The position numbers were made by a program, and so were the translations under genes. Under the pieces are notes generated by a model, which made no database searches, had not been told where the DNA came from, and saw only the letters and a list, made by a program, of their open reading frames with translations. A DNA stretch of 64,000 nucleotides from Flavobacterium restrictum (GTDB lineage: Bacteria > Bacteroidota > Bacteroidia > Flavobacteriales > Flavobacteriaceae): positions 124,001-188,000 of the forward strand of contig NZ_VJZT01000004.1 in NCBI RefSeq assembly GCF_007097245.1, read 5' to 3'. Every line of letters starts with the position of its first letter. Positions within the stretch are counted from its first letter, which is position 1. Below are positions 8,515 through 18,003 of this stretch, piece by piece.

Positions 8515-8548
8515 AGGTAAAAAAAACTCGCTAACCAGTAGCGAGTTT
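8515..8548 (-). terminator. Terminator of the metalloprotease gene
   Basis: Stem ACTCGCTA (8526-8533) / TAGCGAGT (8539-8546) preceded by A7, which is a T run on the minus strand. It lies 30 bases past the stop of the gene ending at 8577. Confidence 0.8.
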
Positions 8549-8576
8549 AAAATCTAAAAAAAAAAATTAAAAAAAA

Positions 8577-9527
8577 TTATTTTCCAAAAGCTGCTCTAGC
8601 TCCACCAGAAACAAATAAAGCAGTCATTCTTGCTTTTTGACCATTGGTAAACATGTACATACCTCTATCATCAGTATAATCCATGTAGTTCATCGTCATT
8701 TCGTTATGAGCTGGCAAACAAGTGCTTACGTATGGGTAGGTAGGAACTCCAAAGTTGGATGTTTTATGAACTGGAGTATCCGAAACTAAATCATCTCCGC
8801 AGGAAGCATCACCCCAAATATGACGAAGATTCATCCAGTGACCAACTTCATGAGAAGCGGTACGTCCCAAATTGTAAGGGTAACTTGCTGTACTTGATAC
8901 TCCAAAATAGTTTGAATCAATAACAACTCCATCTGTAGCTGAAGATCCTCCTGGAAATTGCGCATATCCTAAAATACCTCCACCAATTGTACATGCCCAA
9001 ATATTTAAAGTTGTTGTTGGTGTAGTTGGGTCTAAACCTCCTTGTTTTGTTTTTTTCATCGCATCTCTAGTTCCCCATGAAGTTTTGGTAGTCGATTTTC
9101 TATTGATTTTAATCAATTCGAAAGTAATACCAACATTTGCTGCAACGCCTGCAAACTCTGCAGGAGTATTACTGAAATCAGGATTTGTAGCCGTATAATC
9201 TTTATTTAATACATCAATTTGGGATTGAATTTGTGCATCAGAAATGTTTTCGGCAGCAGTTCTATACAATACATTAACAACAACTGGAATCACCACTTTG
9301 CCGTTCACTAAACGTTTAGTCAACATTACTTTTTGAGTAAATGTTTCAATTTGGTTCATTCTTAAAGCTAATGTAGGATCGGCTTTTAACTGTTCGGCTA
9401 ATACATCTTGAGCGGCACATAAGCGTCTAGAAGTTGCATTTGGAGCCGACGTGTTTACATCAGTTTGGTCATTTTGACAAGAAAATAGCATTAAAAATGC
9501 TGTTGCACTTAAAAGAATTTTTTTCAT
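8577..9527 (-). CDS. Secreted zinc metalloprotease, pappalysin-like (M43)
   Basis: 316 residues. The N-terminus is a lipoprotein signal (lipobox MLFSC), followed by a pro-region and a metzincin catalytic domain with HEVGHWMNLRH (HExxHxxxxxH) near residue 225 and, further on, MNYMDY, the Met-turn. A VTDTP-like VSDTP and Cys pairs near the site agree with the M43B (cytophagalysin/pappalysin) family. The enzyme is probably exported and cleaves proteins in the medium or at the surface. There is no T9SS tail, so a lipid anchor is the likely fate. It is monocistronic with a good terminator. Confidence 0.9.
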   Translation of the reverse strand: MKKILLSATAFLMLFSCQNDQTDVNTSAPNATSRRLCAAQDVLAEQLKADPTLALRMNQIETFTQKVMLTKRLVNGKVVIPVVVNVLYRTAAENISDAQIQSQIDVLNKDYTATNPDFSNTPAEFAGVAANVGITFELIKINRKSTTKTSWGTRDAMKKTKQGGLDPTTPTTTLNIWACTIGGGILGYAQFPGGSSATDGVVIDSNYFGVSSTASYPYNLGRTASHEVGHWMNLRHIWGDASCGDDLVSDTPVHKTSNFGVPTYPYVSTCLPAHNEMTMNYMDYTDDRGMYMFTNGQKARMTALFVSGGARAAFGK

Positions 9528-9875
9528 AATAGCAGTGGTTTTTTGTTATAAAAAAATGGTTTAGGTTATATTAATTGCAATAATATAACATTTTTTCTGA
9601 TAAAACAATTTTTAAAAAAAATAAAAAAAAACGGTGATTGGTATGCGAGTTCTAATGAAAAACAGTTGCTTATTCGGTTAGAATTGGACTTTTGAATTCC
9701 ACTGCAAAAATAAAGGGAGAATGTAATGAAAGAACTTCTATAAAGTTTTTTTTGTCTTGAAAGAGGGTCTTTAATTCCAATCAAGGCTTGTTTTTATATT
9801 ATATAATTACCACTAACAACGCTTGGTGTAATACGAGAGTTATGCTATTTGCATATTTTTTGACTGTAGGGGTAC
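9528..9875. other. Intergenic region, nothing identified
   Basis: 348 bases, AT-rich, with A and T runs near 9600-9630. No RNA gene, repeat or credible reading frame was seen. It must hold the promoter of the metalloprotease gene. Confidence 0.5.
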
Positions 9876-10514
9876 TTAATTATTAAAAATATAATTAATA
9901 ATATTAGCTCCCATTTTGAGCGCTTTTTCTCGAACTTCGGCGGGGTCATTGTGTACTTCTGGATCTTCCCAGCCATCGCCCAGATCGCATTCGTAGGTGT
10001 ACAACAAAACGAGTTTGTTGGCTACAAATATCCCAAAAGCTTGGGGTCTTTTGCCGTCATGTTCGTGTATTTTGGGTAATCCATTGGCAAACAAAAACGG
10101 TTTTTGAAAAAGCGCATGATTGGCAGGAATCTCCACTAAAGTAGTGTTAGGGAATATTTTTTTTATTTCTTTTCGAATGTATTGATCCATGCCATAATTG
10201 TCATCAACATGGAGGAAACCGCCAGAATTGAGGTAATTTCTTAAATTGGTAACATCGGCATCGCTAAAAACAACATTCCCGTGCCCTGTCATGTGGACAA
10301 ATGGATACGAAAGTAAGTCTGGACTATTCGGGGTTACAACGGCTGGTTTCGCTTTGATTTTGGTAGCAATAGTAGTATTGCAAAACCGAATTAAATTGGT
10401 TAACGATGTAGGATTCGCATACCAATCTCCGCCTCCGCTGTATTTTAGCAACGCTATTTCTTGCGAAAAACTGGCATAGGAAACCAAAAATATGACAAAG
10501 AATAGCTTTTTCAT
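9876..10514 (-). CDS. DUF4159-domain secreted protein
   Basis: 212 residues with a signal peptide (LFFVIFLVSYASFSQ). The mature domain matches DUF4159: an early IALLKYSGGGDWY, the LLSYPFVHMTGHG segment, NLRNYLNSGGFLHVDDN and a late YECDLGDGWEDPEVH stretch. DUF4159 resembles glutamine-amidotransferase-like folds and often occurs beside MoxR/BatA clusters. The biochemical role is unknown. It lies 63 bases downstream of rsmE on the same strand and may be cotranscribed. Confidence 0.85.
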   Translation of the reverse strand: MKKLFFVIFLVSYASFSQEIALLKYSGGGDWYANPTSLTNLIRFCNTTIATKIKAKPAVVTPNSPDLLSYPFVHMTGHGNVVFSDADVTNLRNYLNSGGFLHVDDNYGMDQYIRKEIKKIFPNTTLVEIPANHALFQKPFLFANGLPKIHEHDGKRPQAFGIFVANKLVLLYTYECDLGDGWEDPEVHNDPAEVREKALKMGANIINYIFNN

Positions 10515-10577
10515 TTGGATAGAGTGTGCTTAACAGGGTGGTTTTTATTGCTTTTTTTCGGGGTTAGTTGTCAAAAG

Positions 10578-11288
10578 CTATTCGTTTTCGTTAAAAAAAA
10601 CAACACTATGGCAGGCTACAATTGCTGCCGTTTCGGTGCGCAATCTCGTGTTGCCTAATGAAACGGGAATGTAATGATTAGCTAATGCTAGTGCAATTTC
10701 TTTTTCGGAAAAATCGCCTTCTGGTCCAATGAGAAGCGTACAATTTTCGTTGGTTTTCAATACCGATTTTAATGTTTTCTTATTGGTTTCCTCACAATGT
10801 GCAATGAATTGTAATCCTTCATTTTGCTGTTTTAGGAACTCTTTGTAGGAGACCGCTTCATTCAATTTAGGGAGATACAATTGGTTGCATTGTTTCATTG
10901 CCGTCAATATTATTTTGTCAAAACGCTCTTTGTTGACGACTTTTCGCTCGGAGCGATCACATATAATGGGTGTGATTTCGTGAATGCCAATTTCGGTGGC
11001 TTTCTCCAGAAACCATTCGTAGCGATCATTCATTTTAGTAGGAGCAACAGCCAAGTGCAATTTGAATTTTGAAGGTGCTACTTTTTCGAATGACAAGATT
11101 TTTACGGTGCATTTACTATCGGAGGCGAGTGTGATTTCGGTTTTAAATAAAAAACCTAATCCATTGGTGACATAGAGAATATCAGTATCTTTTTTTCGTA
11201 AAACTTTGATAATATGTTTGCTTTCTTCTTTATCAAAAGAAAAATTTTCGGTCATTTCGGTAACAGAAGGATTGTAAAATAATTGCAT
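10578..11288 (-). CDS. rsmE: 16S rRNA m3U1498 methyltransferase RsmE
   Basis: 236 residues, full length for RsmE, which methylates N3 of uridine 1498 in 16S rRNA using SAM. N-terminal PUA-like domain, then a SPOUT fold with IGPEGDFSEKEI and the trefoil-knot LGNTRLRTETAA, both diagnostic. It starts three bases after the tsaD stop, so the two modification genes form an operon. Confidence 0.95.
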   Translation of the reverse strand: MQLFYNPSVTEMTENFSFDKEESKHIIKVLRKKDTDILYVTNGLGFLFKTEITLASDSKCTVKILSFEKVAPSKFKLHLAVAPTKMNDRYEWFLEKATEIGIHEITPIICDRSERKVVNKERFDKIILTAMKQCNQLYLPKLNEAVSYKEFLKQQNEGLQFIAHCEETNKKTLKSVLKTNENCTLLIGPEGDFSEKEIALALANHYIPVSLGNTRLRTETAAIVACHSVVFFNENE

Positions 11289-11291
11289 AAT

Positions 11292-12314
11292 TTAGAATTG
11301 TATTCGTGCTTTGGAAACTACGGCAGTGGTTTCGAATTGTTGGGATAAAAACTTTTGATAACCTACAATTCCAATCATTGCAGCATTATCGGTAGTGTAT
11401 TCAAATTTAGGGATAAAAGTTTTCCATCCGTATTTATTTTCGGTTTCTTTTAAGGTGGCTCTAATCCCAGAATTGGCCGATACACCTCCGCCAATTGCAA
11501 TCTGCTTGATACCCGTTTCTTGTACGGCAAGGGTCAATTTATCCATCAAAATTTCAATAATGGTATGTTGTATCGAAGCACAAATATCCGTTAGATTTTC
11601 GGTTATGAAATTGGGATTTTCTATTTTTTTCTTTTGGATAAAATACAAAATAGCGGTTTTTAATCCCGAAAAACTAAAATCCAATCCAGGTACTTTTGGC
11701 TTGGTAAAGGCAAATGCTTTAGGGTTACCCAATTGTGCATATTTATCGACTAATGGCCCACCAGGATAGGGGAGTCCTAGTATTTTGGCACTTTTGTCAA
11801 AGGCTTCTCCCACGGCATCATCCGTAGTTTCGCCTATAATGGTCATGTCAAAAAAGGAATCAATACGCACAATTTGAGTATGTCCACCGCTAATTGTGAG
11901 TGCCAAAAATGGAAAAGTAGGTTTTTCGAATCCTTCCTCGGCGATAAAATGAGCCAAAATATGTGCCTGCATGTGATTGACCGCTATCAAAGGAATTTGA
12001 AGTGCCAAAGCCAGAGACTTTGCAAACGAACTTCCTACCAGCAGGGAGCCCATAAGTCCCGGGCCTTGTGTAAATGCAATGGCAGACAATTGGTCTTTTT
12101 TGATTCCCGCTTTCTTCAATGCCGCGTCAATAACGGGGACAATATTTTGTTGGTGAGCCCGCGACGCCAATTCAGGCACTACGCCACCGTATTGATTGTG
12201 AATGAGTTGGTTAGCTACAACATTTGACAATACTTTGTCGTTATGTAAAACGGCTGCAGCGGTATCATCGCATGAACTTTCGATTGCAAGAATAAAAACA
12301 TCAGAATTTTGCAT
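11292..12314 (-). CDS. tsaD: tRNA N6-threonylcarbamoyladenosine transferase TsaD
   Basis: 340 residues. Transfers threonylcarbamoyl to A37 of ANN-decoding tRNAs together with TsaB and TsaE. ASKHA fold: N-terminal LAIESSCDDTAAAV, metal site HMQAH in NHMQAHILAHF, SGGHT and the C-terminal GGGVSAN and TDNAAMIG motifs. Length and start are normal. It is divergent from the tamB-like gene; the shared intergenic space is under 200 bases. Confidence 0.97.
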   Translation of the reverse strand: MQNSDVFILAIESSCDDTAAAVLHNDKVLSNVVANQLIHNQYGGVVPELASRAHQQNIVPVIDAALKKAGIKKDQLSAIAFTQGPGLMGSLLVGSSFAKSLALALQIPLIAVNHMQAHILAHFIAEEGFEKPTFPFLALTISGGHTQIVRIDSFFDMTIIGETTDDAVGEAFDKSAKILGLPYPGGPLVDKYAQLGNPKAFAFTKPKVPGLDFSFSGLKTAILYFIQKKKIENPNFITENLTDICASIQHTIIEILMDKLTLAVQETGIKQIAIGGGVSANSGIRATLKETENKYGWKTFIPKFEYTTDNAAMIGIVGYQKFLSQQFETTAVVSKARIQF

Positions 12315-12468
12315 AAAAAGGCATAAAATTTGAATTATATTTGATAAACCGCCATAAAAATCTTTATTTTTACAGCGATGACAAAATTAACGATTTTTTT
12401 ATCAAACGAATGCTTTAGTATTCGCATTATCCATTTTAATTTTCGATGTGCCAAACGAAACGAATTGA

Positions 12469-15400
12469 TCCAAACTAAAAATACCACGAAGCATCAAAAA
12501 ATTTAAAAAAATAGTCTTTCGTACCCTTATAGGACTACTCTTGCTCTTGCTAGTGCTAGGTATTGCGCTTTCATTACCTGTTGTGCAAACTAAAATTGCA
12601 CAGTATTTTATGAAAAGTATCAACAAGGATTATGGTACTCATATTGCCATTGATGAAGTGGCAATTTCTATTTTTGGGGGTGTAAAGTTCAAAAACGTAT
12701 TGATTTTAGACCATCATAAAGACACGTTGATTTATGCGAATAGGATAAAAACCAATATATTAGAAGGAAAGAAAATTTTAGACGGCGATTTGATTTTCAA
12801 GGACATTCGGTTAGACGGATTGTTGTTTGATTTAAAGACCTACAAGCACGAAAAGCAAACTAATATCGATGTTTTTATAAATGCATTCAACTCTGGAAAA
12901 CCTTCTGGAAAGCATTTTTTGTTGACTGCCAAAGAGGCTTATATTACCAACGGGCATTTTATTTTGACCGATGAAAATAGACCTGTTCCCAAGGATGTCG
13001 ATTTTACCAAACTCAATGCCAAGATTAGCGATTTTAAATTATACGGGCCTAATGTAAATACTATCATAAATAAAATGTCTTTTCAGGATCATCGTGGGTT
13101 GTATGTGGTCAATTTGAGTTCGGTTTTTAGTTACACCAAAAAACAAATTAAGCTCGCAAAACTCGATTTGTTGACACAAGAATCTAAATTGCGAGGCGAT
13201 CTTACCATGAATTACAAAATAGAAGACTTTTCTAATTTTACGAATAAAGTACAGTTTGATGCCACTATTTTGACCTCCTCGTTGGCAACTAATGATATAC
13301 GGTATTTTTATGCGGAATTGGGTAAAAATATTCATTTTGAAGCTAAAGCAAAAATAAAAGGAACCTTAAACGATTTAAATCTTACCCACTTAACAATATC
13401 GGATTCTAGGGATTCTAAAATCATAGGTGCTATTCATTTTAAAAACCTTTTCCCCAAAAACGGGCAACAGTTTTTTATGGATGGAAAACTACATCAAATG
13501 ACGTCGAGTTATGCGGATTTAGTAGCAATATTGCCCAATGTTTTAGGCAAAAAACTCCCAGTTATACTAAAAAAATTGGGTAAAATAAATGTAAAAGGCA
13601 ACACCCAACTAACCACAACAGCTATCAATGCCGATTTTTATATGACTACAGCATTGGGAAATTTGAAGTCGAAGTTGGCCATTCAAAACATGAATTTAAC
13701 GGATAAAGCGGCATATAAGGGCAATGTTGTTTTAGAAAATTTTGATTTGGGAACTGTTTTAGACCGAAAGGATATTGGCAAAACTTCTCTAAATCTGGAT
13801 ATTAATGGCAAAGGTTTTTCGAGCAAATACCTTAATACGGCTGTAAAAGGAGTAGTTTCTCAATTCAAATACAACAATTATAACTATACCAATGTTGCTT
13901 TGAACGGCATTTTCAAATTGCCTTTTTACAAAGGACAAGTAGCCATAAACGATCCTAATTTGCAAATGACATTTAACGGATTGCTTGATTTAACTAAAAA
14001 AGATACCAAATACGATTTTCATATAGTTGTTGCCAATGCCAATTTGCATCGCTTGAATTTTGTTGATGATCCGCTTTCGGTTTTCAAAGGAAATGTAGTC
14101 GTGCAAGTGGCTGGAAACACAATTGACAACCTGCAAGGCGATGTTTTTATTAAGGAAACAACATATCAAAACTCAAAAGGACTTTATGTTTTTGACGCCT
14201 TTGATATCAATTCTAGTTTTGATCAAAATAGAGTGAGAACGATTGCTTTGAATTCGACAGATATTATTCAAGGACAAATTGTGGGAAAATTTCAGTTCAA
14301 TCAATTGCAACATTTGGTGACCAATTCCTTGGGAAGTTTGTACACCAATTACAAACCAGATAAAGTTGCCAAAGGGCAGTTCTTGAAATTTGATTTTACC
14401 ATTTATAACAAGATTATCGAAATCTTGTATCCGCAAATTTCAATTGGTGACAATACCAATATAAAAGGAACCATCAATTCTGACAGTAGCGAATTTAAAC
14501 TGAATTTTAATTCGCCCAAAATTACGGCTTCGGATACGACTCTTGACAATATTCGGGTTGCTGTTGATAATAAAAACCCGCTTTTTAACACCTTTATAGA
14601 GCTTGATAGTATCAAAACCAACTATTATAAAATTCGTGATTTTAGTTTGATTAATGTCACGATGAAGGACACGTTAAAAATGAGAACCGAATTTAAAGGA
14701 GGTACCAAGGGGCAAGATTATTTTAACTTGAACTTGTACCATACCATCAATAAGGAGAACAAAAACGTAGTAGGAATAAGCAAATCCGAAATAAAACTGA
14801 AGGATTATTTATGGTTTTTGAACGAGAATGACACACCAAACAATCAAATTGTTTTTGATAAATCGTTCAAAAACTTCACTTTTGATGATATTATATTGTC
14901 GCATGAAGCCCAGCAAATTGCATTGAAAGGTGTTTGGAACGGGAAAAAACAAAAAGATTTAAAGTTGAGTTTTAAGGATGTAGATTTAAACAAAATCACG
15001 CCGCCTGATAATAAATTTGTTTTTCACGGCAACATAAATGGCGACGTGAATTTTAAGCAAGATAATGACGTATATCAACCCACAGCGTCTATAGTGGTTG
15101 ATCATTTGAATGTTAATAAAACCGATTTGGGCGATTTGAATTTTGATATAGAAGGCGATAAAAATCTTAAAAAATTCACGATAAAATCATCTTTAGAAAA
15201 TCAAAATTTAGATTCGTTCCATGCCGATGGAAGTTTTGAAATTGTAAATCAAGAAACCGTTTTGGACTTGAATTTAAAATTCAACGATTTGAATTTGGCT
15301 TTGTTAAGTCCTATTGGAGGCGAGGTAATTTCTAATATTCGGGGTTCAGTTTCCGGAAATGCGACCATTCAAGGAAGTCTTAAGAAACCCGATATTAACG

Positions 15401-16980
15401 GCCGTCTTTATGTAGACAAAGCAGGAATGACAATTCCGTATTTGAATGTTGATTATGAATTGTCAGACAAAACTATTGTTGATTTGACCAATGAAAAGTT
15501 TTTATTTCGAAACAACATGTTGACTGATACCAAGTATGGCACCAAGGGAATGTTGAACGGAACGGTTGAACATCACAATTTTTCGGACTGGAAATTGGAT
15601 TTGGCTATAAGTTCCAAACGATTAGTAGCTTTGGATACCAAAGATTCCGAGGATGCTGCTTATTTTGGAACCGCTTTTATTAATGGAACCGCTACTATAA
15701 AAGGGCCTACCAATAATTTGTTTATAAAAGTGGACGCCAAATCAGAGAAAGGAACGGCTGTAAAAATTCCCATCAATAATGCCGAAAGTGTTAGTGATAA
15801 TGCTTTCATACACTTTGTTACCGTTAAGGAAAAATACAATTTAAAGAACGGAATTGTCGAAAACACTAAAAATTACAACGGACTGGAATTGGAGTTTGAT
15901 TTTGACATTACACCCGATGCCGAAGTCGAAGTTATACTGGATAGAAATACGGGACATGGTATGAAAGGCAAAGGTTTTGGATCGTTGCTGTTCAAGATAA
16001 ATACATTAGGAAAGTTCAATATGTGGGGCGATTTCCAAGCGTATGAAGGGACTTATAATTTTAAATACGGAGGATTAATCGATAAGAAATTTGCCGTAAA
16101 AAAAGGCGGATCCATCACCTGGGAAGGCAACCCAATGAAAGCGCAATTGAATTTAGAAGCAGTTTATAAAACTACGGCTAATCCAGCGGTTTTATTAGAA
16201 AACTCCTCTTTTAATTCCAAAGTTCCTGTCGAAGTTGTAGTAGGTATTCGAGGCGATTTAGCCAGTCCAGAACCTGATTTCAATATCGAATTCCCAACGG
16301 TGAGTTCTGTTTTAAAATCAGAAATACAATACAAGTTAAACGATAAGGATGTACGTCAAACGCAAGCCTTGTATTTATTGTCGTCAGGAAGTTTCTTGAG
16401 TTCCGAAGGCGTGAGTCAGTCTGATTTTTCGACCAGTTTATTCGAAACAGCGTCTAGTTTGTTGGGGGACATAATCCAAAATGAGGATCAAAAATTCAAA
16501 GTTGGCATCAACGTAATTACAGCCGATAGACGAATTGGTAGGGAAACGGACGGTCGTTTTGTGGCTACAATTTCCTCTCAAATAAATGAAAAAATAACAA
16601 TAAACGGAAAAGTTGGAGTCCCTTTTGGAGGCGTTAATGAGTCGGCAATTGTTGGCGATTTAGAGGTTTTATACCGTGTTAATCAGGAAGGGAATTTGAA
16701 TTTAAGATTGTTTAATCGCGAAAACGACATCAATTATATCGGTCAAGGAATTGGGTATACACAAGGAATTGGGATTTCGTATGATGTTGATTTTGATACT
16801 TTCAAAGAGTTTATAAATAAAATTTTCACCAGTCATAAACTATCCCAAGAAACGCAACCCACCGAAGTAGATCAAGATTCTAACTTGTCTCCGGATTACA
16901 TCAAGTTTGCCGTACCCAAAAAAGAGGATCCAGAAACGCCAAAAAAGAACCAAGAAGGCGTAGTTCCTGATGAGGATTAG
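12469..16980 (+). CDS. tamB: TamB-like translocation/assembly module protein
   Basis: About 1,480-1,500 residues: an N-terminal membrane anchor (LLLLLLVLGIALSLPVVQTKIAQ), a long run of repeated beta segments forming the AsmA/TamB-type lipid-conducting groove, and the C-terminal DUF490 domain with GSGSFLSSEG and VGVPFGG. TamB spans the periplasm and helps phospholipid transport and outer-membrane protein assembly. The start is unclear. The open frame begins after a TGA at 12466 and has no ATG before the anchor; the first common start is TTG at 12541, inside the hydrophobic stretch, which would cost the positive residues KKFKKIVFR. I list the open frame from 12469. The tail is Pro/Glu-rich. Confidence 0.88.
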   Translation, partial: SKLKIPRSIKKFKKIVFRTLIGLLLLLLVLGIALSLPVVQTKIAQYFMKSINKDYGTHIAIDEVAISIFGGVKFKNVLILDHHKDTLIYANRIKTNILEGKKILDGDLIFKDIRLDGLLFDLKTYKHEKQTNIDVFINAFNSGKPSGKHFLLTAKEAYITNGHFILTDENRPVPKDVDFTKLNAKISDFKLYGPNVNTIINKMSFQDHRGLYVVNLSSVFSYTKKQIKLAKLDLLTQESKLRGDLTMNYKIEDFSNFTNKVQFDATILTSSLATNDIRYFYAELGKNIHFEAKAKIKGTLNDLNLTHLTISDSRDSKIIGAIHFKNLFPKNGQQFFMDGKLHQMTSSYADLVAILPNVLGKKLPVILKKLGKINVKGNTQLTTTAINADFYMTTALGNLKSKLAIQNMNLTDKAAYKGNVVLENFDLGTVLDRKDIGKTSLNLDINGKGFSSKYLNTAVKGVVSQFKYNNYNYTNVALNGIFKLPFYKGQVAINDPNLQMTFNGLLDLTKKDTKYDFHIVVANANLHRLNFVDDPLSVFKGNVVVQVAGNTIDNLQGDVFIKETTYQNSKGLYVFDAFDINSSFDQNRVRTIALNSTDIIQGQIVGKFQFNQLQHLVTNSLGSLYTNYKPDKVAKGQFLKFDFTIYNKIIEILYPQISIGDNTNIKGTINSDSSEFKLNFNSPKITASDTTLDNIRVAVDNKNPLFNTFIELDSIKTNYYKIRDFSLINVTMKDTLKMRTEFKGGTKGQDYFNLNLYHTINKENKNVVGISKSEIKLKDYLWFLNENDTPNNQIVFDKSFKNFTFDDIILSHEAQQIALKGVWNGKKQKDLKLSFKDVDLNKITPPDNKFVFHGNINGDVNFKQDNDVYQPTASIVVDHLNVNKTDLGDLNFDIEGDKNLKKFTIKSSLENQNLDSFHADGSFEIVNQETVLDLNLKFNDLNLALLSPIGGEVISNIRGSVSGNATIQGSLKKPDINGRLYVDKAGMTIPYLNVDYELSDKTIVDLTNEKFLFRNNMLTDTKYGTKGMLNGTVEHHNFSDWKLDLAISSKRLVALDTKDSEDAAYFGTAFINGTATIKGPTNNLFIKVDAKSEKGTAVKIPINNAESVSDNAFIHFVTVKEKYNLKNGIVENTKNYNGLELEFDFDITPDAEVEVILDRNTGHGMKGKGFGSLLFKINTLGKFNMWGDFQAYEGTYNFKYGGLIDKKFAVKKGGSITWEGNPMKAQLNLEAVYKTTANPAVLLENSSFNSKVPVEVVVGIRGDLASPEPDFNIEFPTVSSVLKSEIQYKLNDKDVRQTQALYLLSSGSFLSSEGVSQSDFSTSLFETASSLLGDIIQNEDQKFKVGINVITADRRIGRETDGRFVATISSQINEKITINGKVGVPFGGVNESAIVGDLEVLYRVNQEGNLNLRLFNRENDINYIGQGIGYTQGIGISYDVDFDTFKEFINKIFTSHKLSQETQPTEVDQDSNLSPDYIKFAVPKKEDPETPKKNQEGVVPDED

Positions 16981-17456
16981 GGAGTTGAGTTGTGCGAAAG
17001 CTTAAAAAAAGGAGAGAAATTAATCAACTTCAAAAAAAAAATTATTCCACCAGCTGATTATCAAAGTCGGAATGGTTTTAGTAACGAATAGATCATTTTT
17101 TCTCTTTCAGAAGATGAAAAAGTGGAAGTTGAGCAAAACTGATACCAACAATTTATATATAATGGTTCATTTTGTAAGTTCGAGCGCAGTCGAGAACCAT
17201 TAGTGCATCTCGACTTTTACCAGTATTAAGCGAAGTCGAGAGGCTCGATGTGACAAAAACAGGATTGGACTATATTGTACTAATGTTTGGTATAACAATA
17301 GACTTTAATAGAAAGTTAGTTTTTTGGGATAATTTGGCAAACCCGATTGAGTTCCAAAATGCTTTAAGTAGCTTTTAGTTTTATTATAAAAAAATCGGAG
17401 GATTGTAAATTAAAAAGAGATTGCAACAGTTTAAATAACAAAAAGTATAAAAAACC
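16981..17456. other. Intergenic region with an inverted repeat
   Basis: About 475 bases without a gene. It contains GTTCGAGCGCAGTCGAGAAC at 17178-17197 and a perfect 9-base inverted repeat, TCTCGACTT (17208-17216) and AAGTCGAGA (17233-17241). This is the look of a REP-like intergenic repeat. The rest is AT-rich and unremarkable. Confidence 0.6.
17178..17241. repeat. REP-like inverted repeat
   Basis: Words CGAGCGCAGTCGAGA and AGCGAAGTCGAGA surround TCTCGACTT, so a stem of at least nine pairs can form. Sequences of this kind recur between genes in Flavobacterium; only one copy is in this window. Confidence 0.55.
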
Positions 17457-17485
17457 AAAAAACCCACTGAAATCAGTGGGTTTTT
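17457..17485 (-). terminator. Terminator after the tRNA cluster
   Basis: Stem CCCACTG (17463-17469) / CAGTGGG (17474-17480) flanked by A and T runs, so it could work both ways. It lies just past the 3' end of tRNA-Arg on the minus strand. Confidence 0.75.
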
Positions 17486-17488
17486 CTG

Positions 17489-17562
<74 letters not shown>

Positions 17563-17585
17563 ATGGCTCATAAGTAAAAAACTAG

Positions 17586-17660
17586 TCGGGGTGGCAGGAT
17601 TCGAACCTGCGGCCTCCTGCTCCCAAAGCAGGCGCGATAACCGAGCTACGCTACACCCCG
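17586..17660 (-). tRNA. tRNA-Pro (anticodon UGG)
   Basis: 75 nt. The acceptor CGGGGTG pairs with CACCCCG, the anticodon stem CCTGC/GCAGG holds loop TTTGGGA with UGG, and the T arm has GGTTCGAATCC. The discriminator is A. It is the middle gene of the cluster. Confidence 0.95.
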
Positions 17661-17680
17661 AAAAACAAAAATCATAAAAG

Positions 17681-17764
17681 CGGAGGGACAGGGACTCGAA
17701 CCCTGGCACCGATTACTCGGTGACAGTTTAGCAAACTGCTCCATTACCACTCTGGCACCCCTCC
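17681..17764 (-). tRNA. tRNA-Ser (anticodon GCU)
   Basis: 84 nt, with the long variable arm (CACCGAGTAATCGGTG) expected for serine. The anticodon loop TTGCTAA gives GCU, the T arm is GGTTCGAGTCC, and the discriminator is G. It is first in the cluster. Confidence 0.94.
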
Positions 17765-17947
17765 AAGCTCAAAGAAACGTATCTTGTTTTGCGGTTGCAA
17801 ATTTAGTATATCTTTACGTTTCTCACAACTATTTAATGCCTTTTTTTTAATGTATTTGTATAAAAAGGGCAAAGAACTTAACTATCAGTACGATAGCGGG
17901 ATGCTGAAATCAATTTTTTTCCATAAAATATATTGCCTCTTTCAAAA

Positions 17948-17977
17948 TTTGAATTTGTTTAAAAAAGATTAAATTTG
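17948..17977 (+). promoter_or_regulatory. Bacteroidota-type promoter for the thiolase gene
   Basis: -33 TTTG (17948-17951) and -7 TAAATTTG (17970-17977) with 18 bases between, fitting the TTTG / TAnnTTTG consensus. Transcription would start about 20 bases before the ATG at 18004. Confidence 0.7.
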
Positions 17978-18003
17978 CTAGATAAATCATTATATAATTC
18001 ATC

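Noticed and set aside
9566..9784. 72-residue reading frame on the minus strand
   Set aside because: Phe- and Ser-rich low-complexity translation of AT-rich DNA with no motif; no clear start signal.
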